The notes under the pieces: generated by a model | Databases searched by the model: none | What the model saw: only the letters and a program-made list of their open reading frames with translations | Told to the model about the DNA's origin: nothing | Part shown: positions 8,293 through 16,438 of the stretch, in pieces | How the letters are laid out: each line of letters opens with the position of its first letter | Numbering within the stretch: position 1 is the first letter of the stretch | Position numbers and translations under genes: made by a program | Source of the DNA: an uncultured Alphaproteobacteria bacterium | GTDB lineage: Bacteria; Pseudomonadota; Alphaproteobacteria; HIMB59; GCA-002718135 | DNA: 50,080 nucleotides | Reading direction: 5' to 3' | Assembly (NCBI GenBank): GCA_902569865.1 | Contig: CACFVT010000004.1 | Coordinates: 1-50,080, forward strand

Positions 8293-9506
8293 TAAAATAA
8301 TTTGTCAAAATCATAGTAATCAAAAATATCTCCTTTTTTAATAATACTTACATCTTCAGGAATCTCTACTACACCATCTGAATAAGATATAGAGGATATC
8401 ATTCCTGAACCTTGTTTTGGATGTTTAGAAAGAACATATTTATTTTTAACTAATTTTTTTGATACCCTAAGCCATTCGAGTCTTTTTGTTTTTTTTATCA
8501 TAGAAAAATTTGTTTTAATCTTCTCTGGCTTAATATTATTAATTATTGAGCCAATTAATTTGTAAATTAAAGGCTTAACAACAAATACATATAACAATTG
8601 AACGGAAACAGGATTGCCTGGTAAACAAACTATATATGTTTGCTTAATTTTCCCAATTGCAATAGGTCTTCCTGGCTTAATTGCAGCTCGCCAAAAAAAA
8701 ATTTTTCCGTTATTTTTTAAAGTATTAATTAAATGGTCTTCATCTCCAACTGAAGCCCCACCTGTTGTAATTATAATATTGTAATTAGACACTTCATTTA
8801 ATAATCTTTTCTTTATTTGATAGGCGTTGTCAGGAAAATTACCCAAGAATTTCTTTGTTATATAATTTTTATTTAAAAGAGAGTTTAGTAGATAATAATT
8901 TGAATTATTTATTTTAGAATTTCTTAATTTTGTTGTTGGTTTTACTAACTCGTTACCACTCGTAAAAAAACCAATTTTAATTTTTACATAAACCTTTATT
9001 TTACTATAACCAATTGCAGCAATTAAGTTTAAATTCTTATTATCAATTTTTGTACCTTTTTTTAATACAAGACTTCCCTTAGAAATATCCTCGCCCTTAT
9101 TTCTACAGTTATCTCCATAAGCTGGAACTTTAATTAAAAAAAGTTTATTATCGATGATTTCTGTATTTTCCTGCATTACAACAGTATTTGAATTTAAAGG
9201 CATTTTGGCACCAGTAAAAATCCTAATAACCTCTCCTTCTTTTATTTTATGATTAACTCTATCCCCTGCCGCAACTCTATTTTGATTAATTTTTTTTGGT
9301 ATTTTATTTAAATCTTTTTTTAACAAAGCATATCCATCTACTGCTGAATTTTTAAAAGGTGGTAAGCTTATCTTTGAATATATATTTTCTGCCAAAATTT
9401 TGTCTTCTGCATCTTGAAGATTAATTATTTCAGTTTTATTAATTTCACTTGGACATCTTTTAATAAAATTTAATATTTGCCTCAAATACAGCGGTTTCTT
9501 ATTCAT
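8289..9506 (-). CDS. moeA: Molybdopterin molybdenumtransferase MoeA
   Basis: MoeA inserts molybdate (or tungstate) into adenylated molybdopterin. The 405-residue protein has the family plan: N-terminal MoeA domain (DAEDKILAENIY, then PPFKNSAVDGYAL), the second domain with FTGAKMP and MQENTE, the MoCF-like domain with TTGGASVGDEDH and PGRPIAIG / CLPGNPVSVQLL, and a C-terminal beta domain with KHPKQGSGMISS. It is the last gene of a tupB-mobB-moeA operon; start and stop overlaps with mobB are 4 nt. Confidence 0.95.
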   Translation of the reverse strand: MNKKPLYLRQILNFIKRCPSEINKTEIINLQDAEDKILAENIYSKISLPPFKNSAVDGYALLKKDLNKIPKKINQNRVAAGDRVNHKIKEGEVIRIFTGAKMPLNSNTVVMQENTEIIDNKLFLIKVPAYGDNCRNKGEDISKGSLVLKKGTKIDNKNLNLIAAIGYSKIKVYVKIKIGFFTSGNELVKPTTKLRNSKINNSNYYLLNSLLNKNYITKKFLGNFPDNAYQIKKRLLNEVSNYNIIITTGGASVGDEDHLINTLKNNGKIFFWRAAIKPGRPIAIGKIKQTYIVCLPGNPVSVQLLYVFVVKPLIYKLIGSIINNIKPEKIKTNFSMIKKTKRLEWLRVSKKLVKNKYVLSKHPKQGSGMISSISYSDGVVEIPEDVSIIKKGDIFDYYDFDKLFY

Positions 9507-9988
9507 AGAATTTTTTTTATTATAAATTCAACTAAGTTTTTAGTATCATTTTTTTTAAATACAGGAGTTCTTGTATCTTTTAACTCATCAGAAACAAATG
9601 CTATTACATTATTAGCTTCTTTATTTTTATTTTTTAAACCTTTGCCTAATATTTCGATTTTTGGATGGTTTTCTTTTTTAAAACCTTCTACAACAATAAT
9701 ATCTACATCTTGAAACTCTTTAATTAATTCCTTTAAATTTTTTTCATTTTTATCATTATTTTCTATTATTTTTGCCCAACGTTTTGAAGAACTAATAATA
9801 ACTTGATTAGAGCCAGCCTCTCGATGTTTAAAACTATCTGTGCCGGGTTTATCAATATCAAAATCATGATGTGCATGTTTTATCGATCCAATCTTGTAAC
9901 CACTCTTGACCAATAGTTTGATTATTAGACTAGCATAATATGTTTTTCCAACATCTTTCAAACCAGTGATACCGATAATTTTGCTCAT
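9503..9988 (-). CDS. mobB: Molybdopterin-guanine dinucleotide biosynthesis protein MobB
   Basis: This is a small GTP-binding accessory protein of MGD cofactor synthesis. The P-loop GLKDVGKT (about residues 9-16) is followed by IGSIKHAHHDFDIDKPGTDS, where the conserved His and Asp of the family are visible. VDIIVVEGFKKENHPKIEI is the Walker B-like region typical of MobB. At 161 residues it is of usual length. It overlaps both tupB (4 nt) and moeA (4 nt), so translation is probably coupled. Confidence 0.93.
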   Translation of the reverse strand: MSKIIGITGLKDVGKTYYASLIIKLLVKSGYKIGSIKHAHHDFDIDKPGTDSFKHREAGSNQVIISSSKRWAKIIENNDKNEKNLKELIKEFQDVDIIVVEGFKKENHPKIEILGKGLKNKNKEANNVIAFVSDELKDTRTPVFKKNDTKNLVEFIIKKIL

Positions 9989-10674
9989 ATATTTTTCTTA
10001 TTAAAAATGTAAACTAATGAATATATTATAATTGTTAGCAAAATTAAAACTATACCTAAAGCCATTGCATATTCAAGATTACCCATTCTTGTCTCAAGCG
10101 AAATTGCTGTAGTCATCACTCTTGTAAAGTGATCTATGTTTCCTCCTACAATCATTACAGCTCCTACTTCAGATATAGCTCTTCCAAAAGCAGAGAGCAG
10201 TGCTGTAATAACAAGAAAATAACTGTGTTTAGTAATTATAAATGCCACACCGAAAAAGGGCATATTAATAGATCTTAATTGATCTTTATACTCTCTCCAA
10301 TTTTGATCAAAAATTTCGTGTGATATGGAAGTAACAATTGGAAAAATAATTATTACTTGTGCTATTATCATAGCAGTAGGTGTATATAGCAATTGCAAAA
10401 CACCCAAAGGGCCTCCAGAAGCAAACATGAAATATACTATCAACCCCACTACTACAGGTGGAATGCCCATCAATGAATTAAGCACTATTAAAATAAAACT
10501 TTTAAACAGGAAATTTTTTATAGCTATATAATAACCGATTAATAATCCGAAAATTGAAGCAACAATGAGAGCAAAAATACTAACGTATAATGATAAAATA
10601 ATAATTTCCCACAAATCATTATCAAAAGAAATGATTAAAAATAAAGATTTTGTAAAAATTTCTATAATGTTCAT
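9985..10674 (-). CDS. tupB: ABC transporter permease, tungstate type (TupB-like)
   Basis: This inner-membrane permease has about six hydrophobic segments in 229 residues. The C-terminal cytoplasmic EAA-type loop includes ALLSAFGRAISEVGAVMIVG followed by NIDHFTRVMTTAISLET, which I associate with the TupB/WtpB tungstate branch rather than ModB. It is placed before mobB and moeA and beside an FDH that resembles a tungsten enzyme, so tungstate or molybdate is the likely substrate. No periplasmic binding protein (TupA) or ATPase (TupC) lies in this window, which is unusual. The start is 24 bases from the divergent fdhD start. Confidence 0.87.
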   Translation of the reverse strand: MNIIEIFTKSLFLIISFDNDLWEIIILSLYVSIFALIVASIFGLLIGYYIAIKNFLFKSFILIVLNSLMGIPPVVVGLIVYFMFASGGPLGVLQLLYTPTAMIIAQVIIIFPIVTSISHEIFDQNWREYKDQLRSINMPFFGVAFIITKHSYFLVITALLSAFGRAISEVGAVMIVGGNIDHFTRVMTTAISLETRMGNLEYAMALGIVLILLTIIIYSLVYIFNKKNI

Positions 10675-10698
10675 ATAAAGATAATATCAGAATACAGT

Positions 10699-11517
10699 AT
10701 GAGTAAAAAAATTAAATATTTAGTTGCACCTAACCCACTAGATAGATATTTAACTAAGGAAATAAATGGCTTTGATGAAAGTTTTAAGAAAACTAAAACA
10801 AAGGTTATAATAGAGAAAGATCTTACTATTTATTTAAATAATCAAGAAATTGTAACACTAATGACAGTTGGTGATCATCCTGGATATCTTGCAGTGGGTT
10901 ACTTATTAAATCAAAATATGCTCAAAAAAAGTGATAAGATTAAAAAAATCGAATATGACCCTGACCTCAAAGTTGTGGTTGTAAGAACATCTCGAAAAAC
11001 TAATTATGAGAAAAAATTAAAAAGAAAAATTACTACAAGTGGATGTGCGGTTGGAACAGTATTTGGTGATGTTTATGATGAGATCTTAAAAAGTAAAATT
11101 AAATCCAAAAAAAAAATAAAACATTCATGGATCTATGAAATTTCAAAAAAAATTAATTTAACACCAAGTTTATATCTTGAAGCTGGAGCTATTCATGGTT
11201 GTGCAATTATTGAAAATAATAATCCAATTATTTATATGGAAGATGTTGGTCGTCACAATGCCGTAGATAAAATCGCAGGATATATGTTTTTAGAAAAAAT
11301 TAATGGAAATAATAAAATTTTTTATACTACAGGAAGGTTGACTAGTGAGATGGTCATCAAAACTGTAAAAATGAAGATACCTATTTTAATATCACGCTCA
11401 GGTTTTACATCTTGGGGTGTTGAGCTTGCTAGGAAAACTAATCTTACTTTAATCGGAAGAGCAAAAGGCAAAAAATATCTAGTACTATCAGGTGAAAAAA
11501 GAATTGATCATAAATAA
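10699..11517 (+). CDS. fdhD: Formate dehydrogenase accessory sulfurtransferase FdhD
   Basis: FdhD transfers sulfur from IscS to the bis-MGD cofactor, which formate dehydrogenase needs for activity. The protein (272 residues) has the cysteine-bearing loop TTSGCAVGTVFGD (C116), the signature YMEDVGRHNAVDKIAG, TTGRLTSEMVIKT and SRSGFTSWGVELA. E. coli FdhD has a CxxC pair at the loop; here the second position is not Cys. It heads an fdhD-mobA operon divergent from tupB-mobB-moeA. Confidence 0.95.
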   Translation: MSKKIKYLVAPNPLDRYLTKEINGFDESFKKTKTKVIIEKDLTIYLNNQEIVTLMTVGDHPGYLAVGYLLNQNMLKKSDKIKKIEYDPDLKVVVVRTSRKTNYEKKLKRKITTSGCAVGTVFGDVYDEILKSKIKSKKKIKHSWIYEISKKINLTPSLYLEAGAIHGCAIIENNNPIIYMEDVGRHNAVDKIAGYMFLEKINGNNKIFYTTGRLTSEMVIKTVKMKIPILISRSGFTSWGVELARKTNLTLIGRAKGKKYLVLSGEKRIDHK

Positions 11518-12127
11518 ATCAAAAACAATAATAGTTATTCTTGCTGGTGGCCAATCACGTCGATTTGGTGGTGGTTATAAAACTCTAAAAAGGCTCAATC
11601 ATATATCCGTACTTGATAGAATTATTCAAAATTTTAAAAAGCTAGAGATGGAAATAGTTTTAAATGTAAACTCAAATGAAGAACAGTTTTTAAAAACAGG
11701 CTTACATTTAATAAAGGATGAGCTAAAAAATTTTCAAGGTCCTCTTGCTGGAATATTTTCATCAATGAAATGGATATTAGAAAATAAAAAAAATATTGAA
11801 TGGATTTTTACATCACCATCCGATACTCCATTTTTAAGTAAAAGTTTGGTGGATAAATTTTTAAGCACTAACTTTAATAATAAAACTAATATAGTTATAG
11901 CAAAATCCTTCAACAAAACACATCCTGTAATTGGTTTTTGGCATATTTCATTAATTAAAAGTTTAGAAGAATTTTTAGCTAAAGATAATAGAAAAATTAT
12001 GCATTGGGTAGAGCAACAAAATTACGAACTTCTAAATTTTAAAGACAAAAATTATTTTTTTAACATTAATACTCAGGCTGATTTAAAAGAGGCAATTAAA
12101 ATTGAGAAGTCTATAAAAAAACTATAA
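11492..12127 (+). CDS. mobA: Molybdenum cofactor guanylyltransferase MobA
   Basis: MobA attaches GMP to molybdopterin to form the MGD cofactor required by bis-MGD enzymes such as FdhA. The nucleotide-binding signature LAGGQSRRFGGGYKTL lies at about residues 17-32, with the Mg-binding region PSDTPFLSKSLVDKF later. The 211-residue length is typical. The GTG start at 11492 lies inside fdhD, overlapping it by 26 nt; an in-frame TTG at 11504 would shorten the overlap. This is the last gene of the formate dehydrogenase island on this strand. Confidence 0.92.
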   Translation: MKKELIINKSKTIIVILAGGQSRRFGGGYKTLKRLNHISVLDRIIQNFKKLEMEIVLNVNSNEEQFLKTGLHLIKDELKNFQGPLAGIFSSMKWILENKKNIEWIFTSPSDTPFLSKSLVDKFLSTNFNNKTNIVIAKSFNKTHPVIGFWHISLIKSLEEFLAKDNRKIMHWVEQQNYELLNFKDKNYFFNINTQADLKEAIKIEKSIKKL

Positions 12128-12135
12128 TTTACTGG

Positions 12136-12157
12136 ATAATCTTAATAATAAGATTAT
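12136..12157. other. AT-rich 9-bp hairpin between mobA and the TauE/SafE gene
   Basis: ATAATCTTA and TAAGATTAT pair perfectly around an ATAA loop. No T-run follows on the plus strand, so it is not a classical terminator. It may be a weak pause site or a transcript-end structure separating the formate dehydrogenase island from the next operon; chance is also possible in AT-rich DNA. Confidence 0.3.
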
Positions 12158-12175
12158 AAATTAATACCATAAATC

Positions 12176-13090
12176 ATGTCAATATACCTTCCTATAGCCG
12201 AAATGAATATCAATATCTTCTTAATTGTTTTTATTGGAATGATTGTAGGTGCATTATCTGGCCTGTTCGGTGTTGGAGGAGGTTTTTTAATGACTCCTCT
12301 TTTGATTTTTCTAGGTATTCCACCTGTAGTTGCAGTTGGTTCTGAGGCTCCACATGTTTTAGCTTCCAGTGTATCTGGAGTTATAGCACACTGGCGTAAA
12401 AAAAATGTTGATTTTAAGATGGGTTTTTTTTTATTATCTGGCGGTATAATTGGATCAACTCTAGGGGTTAATTTATTTAAATTACTTAAGACTTATGGTC
12501 AAATTGATATTGTTATTCAATTTTTATTTTTAATTTTTCTTGGTTTTATTGGAATATCAATGGCTTTCGAAAGTGCAAAAACAACTATAAAAAATTATCA
12601 AACTACTTCAGCAATTAGAACTAAACTACATCAACATTCTTGGATACATGGACTTCCTTTTAAGCTTCGTTTTCACCGCTCAAAATTATATATTTCTGCA
12701 ATTCCACCTATTTTAATTGGTTTTTTTGTTGGAGTGTTATCAGCAATGATGGGTGTTGGTGGCGGCTTTATTATGATACCTGCAATGGTTTACATATTGG
12801 GTATGTCTACAAATGTTGTTGTGGGAACTTCATTATTTCAAATTATTTTTGTAACAGCAAACTCAACCTTTTTTCAATCTTATTTAAACCAAACTGTTGA
12901 TATAGTTTTATCTGCTCTTATGATCCTTGGTGGAGTTATTGGTGCACAAATTGGAGTTAAAATTGGATCAAAATTAAAAGCTGAATATTTGAGAGGTATT
13001 TTAGCAATTTTAGTATTACTTGTTTGTGCTAAGATTTTAACTGACTTGATTCTTATGCCCTCAGATTTATTTACTACTTCATTGTATTGA
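12176..13090 (+). CDS. TSUP-family permease (TauE/SafE, sulfite-exporter type)
   Basis: This is an inner-membrane protein of the 4-toluene-sulfonate-uptake-permease family; relatives export sulfite or sulfoacetate. The 304 residues show the family's internal duplication: GALSGLFGVGGGFLMTPLL (about residue 26 onward) and GVLSAMMGVGGGFIMIPAMV (about residue 187 onward), each starting a bundle of hydrophobic helices. A polar insert (IRTKLHQHSWIHGLPFKLRF) joins the halves. It heads a run with TIGR02186 and universal stress genes, an association seen in other alphaproteobacteria. The substrate is unknown. Confidence 0.9.
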   Translation: MSIYLPIAEMNINIFLIVFIGMIVGALSGLFGVGGGFLMTPLLIFLGIPPVVAVGSEAPHVLASSVSGVIAHWRKKNVDFKMGFFLLSGGIIGSTLGVNLFKLLKTYGQIDIVIQFLFLIFLGFIGISMAFESAKTTIKNYQTTSAIRTKLHQHSWIHGLPFKLRFHRSKLYISAIPPILIGFFVGVLSAMMGVGGGFIMIPAMVYILGMSTNVVVGTSLFQIIFVTANSTFFQSYLNQTVDIVLSALMILGGVIGAQIGVKIGSKLKAEYLRGILAILVLLVCAKILTDLILMPSDLFTTSLY

Positions 13091-13095
13091 TTCAA

Positions 13096-13476
13096 ATGAA
13101 AAATTTTAAACAATATTTTATTACTTATACAGGGATGGGATTATTAGCTTTATACTATGTAAGTCGATTTTTTGAAATTGATTTCGATTATTTATTGCAG
13201 ATAACTATCTTTATTTTATCAGGGTGCTTATTATTGAAATTGTTTTATTGGTACAATATTGGCAAAAGTTCTGAAAGGGAAAATTTATTGAGATTTTCTT
13301 TTATCGTTTTAACATATTTTCTTCCAATATATATGATAATTCAAGAACCTACTTTAATTATTGATTTAACAATTTTAAAAATATCTTATGTAATTATTTT
13401 TACTTTTGCCTTTATTGGAATGCTTATAGAAAGATATTTGTTTGCTATGAAAGAAAAAATTAAAGAAAATTTATAA
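13096..13476 (+). CDS. Small integral membrane protein of unknown function
   Basis: I do not recognise this family. The 126-residue product has about four hydrophobic segments (starting near residues 9, 31, 65 and 98) separated by short charged loops (YNIGKSSERENL), and ends in a lysine-rich tail. The ATG at 13096 is preferred over a TTG at 13087 that would overlap the previous stop; from the ATG the gene starts 5 nt after it. It sits between the TauE/SafE permease and the TIGR02186 protein, so it probably works with them in the envelope. Confidence 0.7.
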   Translation: MKNFKQYFITYTGMGLLALYYVSRFFEIDFDYLLQITIFILSGCLLLKLFYWYNIGKSSERENLLRFSFIVLTYFLPIYMIIQEPTLIIDLTILKISYVIIFTFAFIGMLIERYLFAMKEKIKENL

Positions 13477-13496
13477 TATGAATAAAATAAAGTAAA

Positions 13497-14237
13497 ATGA
13501 ATAATAAATTACAATCTATTGTTTTTATCATTGTGTTTTTTTTTACAAAAGCCATTTTGGCTGAGGCATATTTTGATTTATCTCAAAATAATATTAAAAT
13601 TGAAACAGATTTTAATGGTAAAGAAATAATTATTTTTGGAATTTTAAATGATGATCAAGAAACTATTATTACTATTAAAGGTCCTCCGAAAAAAGCATTA
13701 ATTCAAAAAAAAGAGAGAATTTTAGGTTTTTGGTTTAATACAAAACAAATTTCTTATGATAAAATTCCCAGTATTTTTTTTATTTCGTCATCATCAAAGC
13801 TTGAAGATATTTTACCAATGTCTACCATAATTAAAGAAGAGCTTAGCTTTGATTTATTGTTAGAAAATAAATTATCACAAAGAAATTTTATATCTGATGT
13901 ATCATTAAAGAATTGGCAAGATAATTTTGTTAGAATTAAAAAAAATAAAAGTTTATTCAAACAATATAAAGTTGCAAAAATAGAAAATAAACTTTTTCAA
14001 ACACGGGTTTTTTTCCCAGCTGAGTCAATCCCTGGAAAATATAAAGTTCAAGTTTATCAAATAAAAAATAATATAATTTTAAATAAGAAAGAAAAAATTT
14101 TAACTTTACAAAAATCTGGCATGGGAAGTCAAATATATGATTTTGCACACAAAAATGCAGCAGCTTATGGTTTTTTTACTATCGTATTTGCTATATTATC
14201 AGGATTTCTTGCTGCAACATTGTTTAGGAGGTATTAA
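13497..14237 (+). CDS. TIGR02186 / Alph_Pro_TM family membrane protein
   Basis: This family is restricted to Alphaproteobacteria and has no known biochemical role. The product has a signal peptide (about residues 1-22), a long extracytoplasmic part with the conserved opening KIETDFNGKEIIIFG and IKGPPKKALIQKK..LGFWFN, and one C-terminal membrane helix (about 225-242) preceded by FAHKNAAAYGFF. At 246 residues the length fits. Its stop overlaps the start of the universal stress gene by 1 nt (TAATG), so translation is likely coupled. The TSUP-TIGR02186-Usp triad is conserved in other alphaproteobacteria. Confidence 0.85.
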   Translation: MNNKLQSIVFIIVFFFTKAILAEAYFDLSQNNIKIETDFNGKEIIIFGILNDDQETIITIKGPPKKALIQKKERILGFWFNTKQISYDKIPSIFFISSSSKLEDILPMSTIIKEELSFDLLLENKLSQRNFISDVSLKNWQDNFVRIKKNKSLFKQYKVAKIENKLFQTRVFFPAESIPGKYKVQVYQIKNNIILNKKEKILTLQKSGMGSQIYDFAHKNAAAYGFFTIVFAILSGFLAATLFRRY

Positions 14238-14710
14238 TGAGTGATAGTAGGTACATATTAGTTATTGCTGATGATTCACCAGAGATGGAAATTGCTCTTG
14301 AGTACGCCTGTGCCAGATCAAAGAAAACAAGCCGAAAAATAATTATAGCAACATTTATAGAGCCTTTGGATGTTTTAACAACTCAAGGTGTAACAGAAAT
14401 TATGAAAAATGAAGCAAGAGAAGTAGCTGAAAACCTTCTTCAAAAAGCAGCAAGTCATGTAAAAAATAAAACTGGTGAAATTCCTTCTTTGGCACTTAGA
14501 GAGGGAGAAACAATTGCTGAATTAAAAAAACTTCTTGAAGAAGAAGAAAAAATTAATGTATTAGTTTTAGCTGCAAATTCTGATCCTAAAAATAAAGAAT
14601 CAAATATGATTATTAATTCTCTAGTAAGTCAAGAAATTGCAAATCTAAGAGTGCCAGTTATGATTGTTCCTGGTAACTTTTCAAAAGATCACATTGCTTT
14701 AATTACTTAG
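14237..14710 (+). CDS. Universal stress protein (UspA family)
   Basis: This is a single-domain, cytoplasmic Usp fold of 157 residues. It opens with YILVIADDSPEMEIALEYAC and ends with LRVPVMIVPGNFSKD, the usual first and last strands of the family. The canonical ATP-binding G-2x-G-9x-G(S/T) motif is not clearly present; the region reads VLAANSDPKNKESNMIINS, so this may be the non-ATP-binding type. It is translationally coupled to the TIGR02186 gene and lies 2 nt before pyrE. Confidence 0.85.
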   Translation: MSDSRYILVIADDSPEMEIALEYACARSKKTSRKIIIATFIEPLDVLTTQGVTEIMKNEAREVAENLLQKAASHVKNKTGEIPSLALREGETIAELKKLLEEEEKINVLVLAANSDPKNKESNMIINSLVSQEIANLRVPVMIVPGNFSKDHIALIT

Positions 14711-14712
14711 AT

Positions 14713-15348
14713 ATGTCTGAATTAATAGCTGAGAAATTAATTGATATTGGATCAGTTCAGTTCTCTTTTAATGATCATTTTACATTAACATCAGGTTTAA
14801 AATCTCCAGTTTACGTAGATTGTCGAAGAATTATATCTTTTATTGACGAAAGAGATTTTATTATGAACGAGGCTGTTAATTATTTTAAATCAAATAATTT
14901 GAAATTTGATTTAATAGCAGGTGGTGAAACAGCAGGCATTCCCTATGCTGCAATTATTTCTGAAAAAATGAAAAAACCGATGTTATATATCCGTAAGAAG
15001 CCAAAAGGTTTCGGTAAAAACCAGCAAATTGAAGGAGAATTTAAAAAAAAAGACAATACTATTTTAATTGAAGATCTGGCAACGGATGGTGGAAGTAAAG
15101 TTATATTTATTGAAGCCATGAGAAAAGCTGGATTAATAGTAAAAGATATTTTTGTTATTTTTTATTACGACATATTTGATTATGAAGACTCAGTTTTATC
15201 CAATTTAGATGTTAATATTCACTATCTTTGCACATGGAAAGATATTATTTCTGTTATAGAAAAAAGAAAATTATATAATCAAAATGAAATAAATAATTTA
15301 AAAAATTTTTTATCTAATCCTGATAATTGGAGAAAAAATAATGCCTAA
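14713..15348 (+). CDS. pyrE: Orotate phosphoribosyltransferase
   Basis: PyrE joins orotate to PRPP in pyrimidine synthesis. The 211 residues include the early KSPVYVDCRRII region, IAGGETAGIPYAAIISEKM, the lysine-rich active-site loop RKKPKGFGKNQQIEGEF, and the PRPP-binding motif TILIEDLATDGGSKV (about 117-131). The overlap of 8 nt with the next gene suggests a joint transcript with it and with the upstream universal stress gene. Confidence 0.94.
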   Translation: MSELIAEKLIDIGSVQFSFNDHFTLTSGLKSPVYVDCRRIISFIDERDFIMNEAVNYFKSNNLKFDLIAGGETAGIPYAAIISEKMKKPMLYIRKKPKGFGKNQQIEGEFKKKDNTILIEDLATDGGSKVIFIEAMRKAGLIVKDIFVIFYYDIFDYEDSVLSNLDVNIHYLCTWKDIISVIEKRKLYNQNEINNLKNFLSNPDNWRKNNA

Positions 15349-15769
15349 TATTATTTTAATCAGTGGGGGTTTTGATCCGATTCATAGCGGTCATATAAAA
15401 TTAATTAATGATGCTAGTAAATATGGGGATGTAATTGTTCTTCTTAATTCAGATGAATGGTTAAGAAATAAAAAAGGTAAAGAATTTTTATCTTTTGATG
15501 AAAGAAAAATTATAATGAAAAACATAAAAGGTGTCATTGATGTTATTGAATTTGATGATACTGACAAGACTTCTATTGATGGAATTAAAAAAGCAAAATC
15601 ACTTTATAAAAATAATGTAATTAAATTTGCAAACGGTGGGGATAGAAATAATGAAACTACACCTGAGAAAGAATTTTGTGATAAAAATAATATAGAAACT
15701 CTTTTTGGAATAGGTGGTAATGATAAATCTAATTCAAGTTCTTGGATTTTAAAAAAATGGAAAGAATAG
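15341..15769 (+). CDS. Small cytidylyltransferase-like nucleotidyltransferase
   Basis: This is a HIGH-motif nucleotidyltransferase of 142 residues. SGGFDPIHSGHIKLINDA near the start contains the HxGH-type motif (HSGH), followed by YGDVIVLLNSDEWLRNKKG, and the C-terminal ISSSS-like signature appears as NSSSWILKKW. It resembles glycerol-3-phosphate cytidylyltransferase and the adenylyltransferase half of HldE, but the substrate cannot be decided. Its start overlaps pyrE by 8 nt and its stop is 3 nt from the convergent pdxH stop. Confidence 0.8.
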   Translation: MPNIILISGGFDPIHSGHIKLINDASKYGDVIVLLNSDEWLRNKKGKEFLSFDERKIIMKNIKGVIDVIEFDDTDKTSIDGIKKAKSLYKNNVIKFANGGDRNNETTPEKEFCDKNNIETLFGIGGNDKSNSSSWILKKWKE

Positions 15770-15772
15770 TAA

Positions 15773-16375
15773 TTAAGGATAAAGTTTTTTAATTTTCCAG
15801 GAGTTATCACTTTTCAAATAAAGTACTCGGTCATGAAATCTAAATGGCATTTCTTGCCAAAACTCAATTAAATTAGGCATAACTAGATAGCCATTCCAAT
15901 GTGATGGACGAGGAATATCTTTATCTTTATATTTCATTTCAAAATCTTTAATGTTTTTTACTAATTCATCTCTAGATGAAAGATCATCACTTTGGCTAGA
16001 TGACCATGCTCCAATCTGACTATTTCTTGGACGTGTTTTAAAATAAGAGTCAGCAACTTCTTTGCTTACAATATTTGCAATACCCTCTATTCTTATCTGT
16101 CTATTTTGAGTTTTCCAATGAAAGTTAAGAGCAACATTGTTATTTTCTTTAATTGATTTACCTTTTTTACTATTAGAATTAGTATAGAAAACTAAACCAA
16201 TTTCATCATATGATTTTAATAAAACTACTCTTGATGAAGGTTGATTGTTAGAAAGTGTAGATAGTGTCATTGCATTTGGATCGTTTATCTCTGTTTTACA
16301 TGCTAAATCATACCATTTTTTAAATAAAATGAATGGATCTTTAATGTTCTCAATCAGATCTTTGTGCTTTAACAT
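15773..16375 (-). CDS. pdxH: Pyridoxamine 5'-phosphate oxidase
   Basis: PdxH oxidises PNP or PMP to pyridoxal phosphate with FMN. Visible family features in the 200 residues are DPNAMTLSTLSNNQPSSRVVLLK, FYTNSNSKKGKSIKENN (FMN phosphate contacts), the SYFKTRPRNSQIGAWSSSQS stretch, and the C-terminal EFWQEMPFRFHDRVLY where the conserved R-x-H-R/D lies. It is monocistronic, and convergent with the nucleotidyltransferase. A short 63-base gap separates it from the divergent fabI, where both promoters must lie. Confidence 0.95.
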   Translation of the reverse strand: MLKHKDLIENIKDPFILFKKWYDLACKTEINDPNAMTLSTLSNNQPSSRVVLLKSYDEIGLVFYTNSNSKKGKSIKENNNVALNFHWKTQNRQIRIEGIANIVSKEVADSYFKTRPRNSQIGAWSSSQSDDLSSRDELVKNIKDFEMKYKDKDIPRPSHWNGYLVMPNLIEFWQEMPFRFHDRVLYLKSDNSWKIKKLYP

Positions 16376-16438
16376 TTTCGATATATTAAGTAATAAAACT
16401 TATATATAATCTTAAAAATAATAAAAAATAGGAATTTA

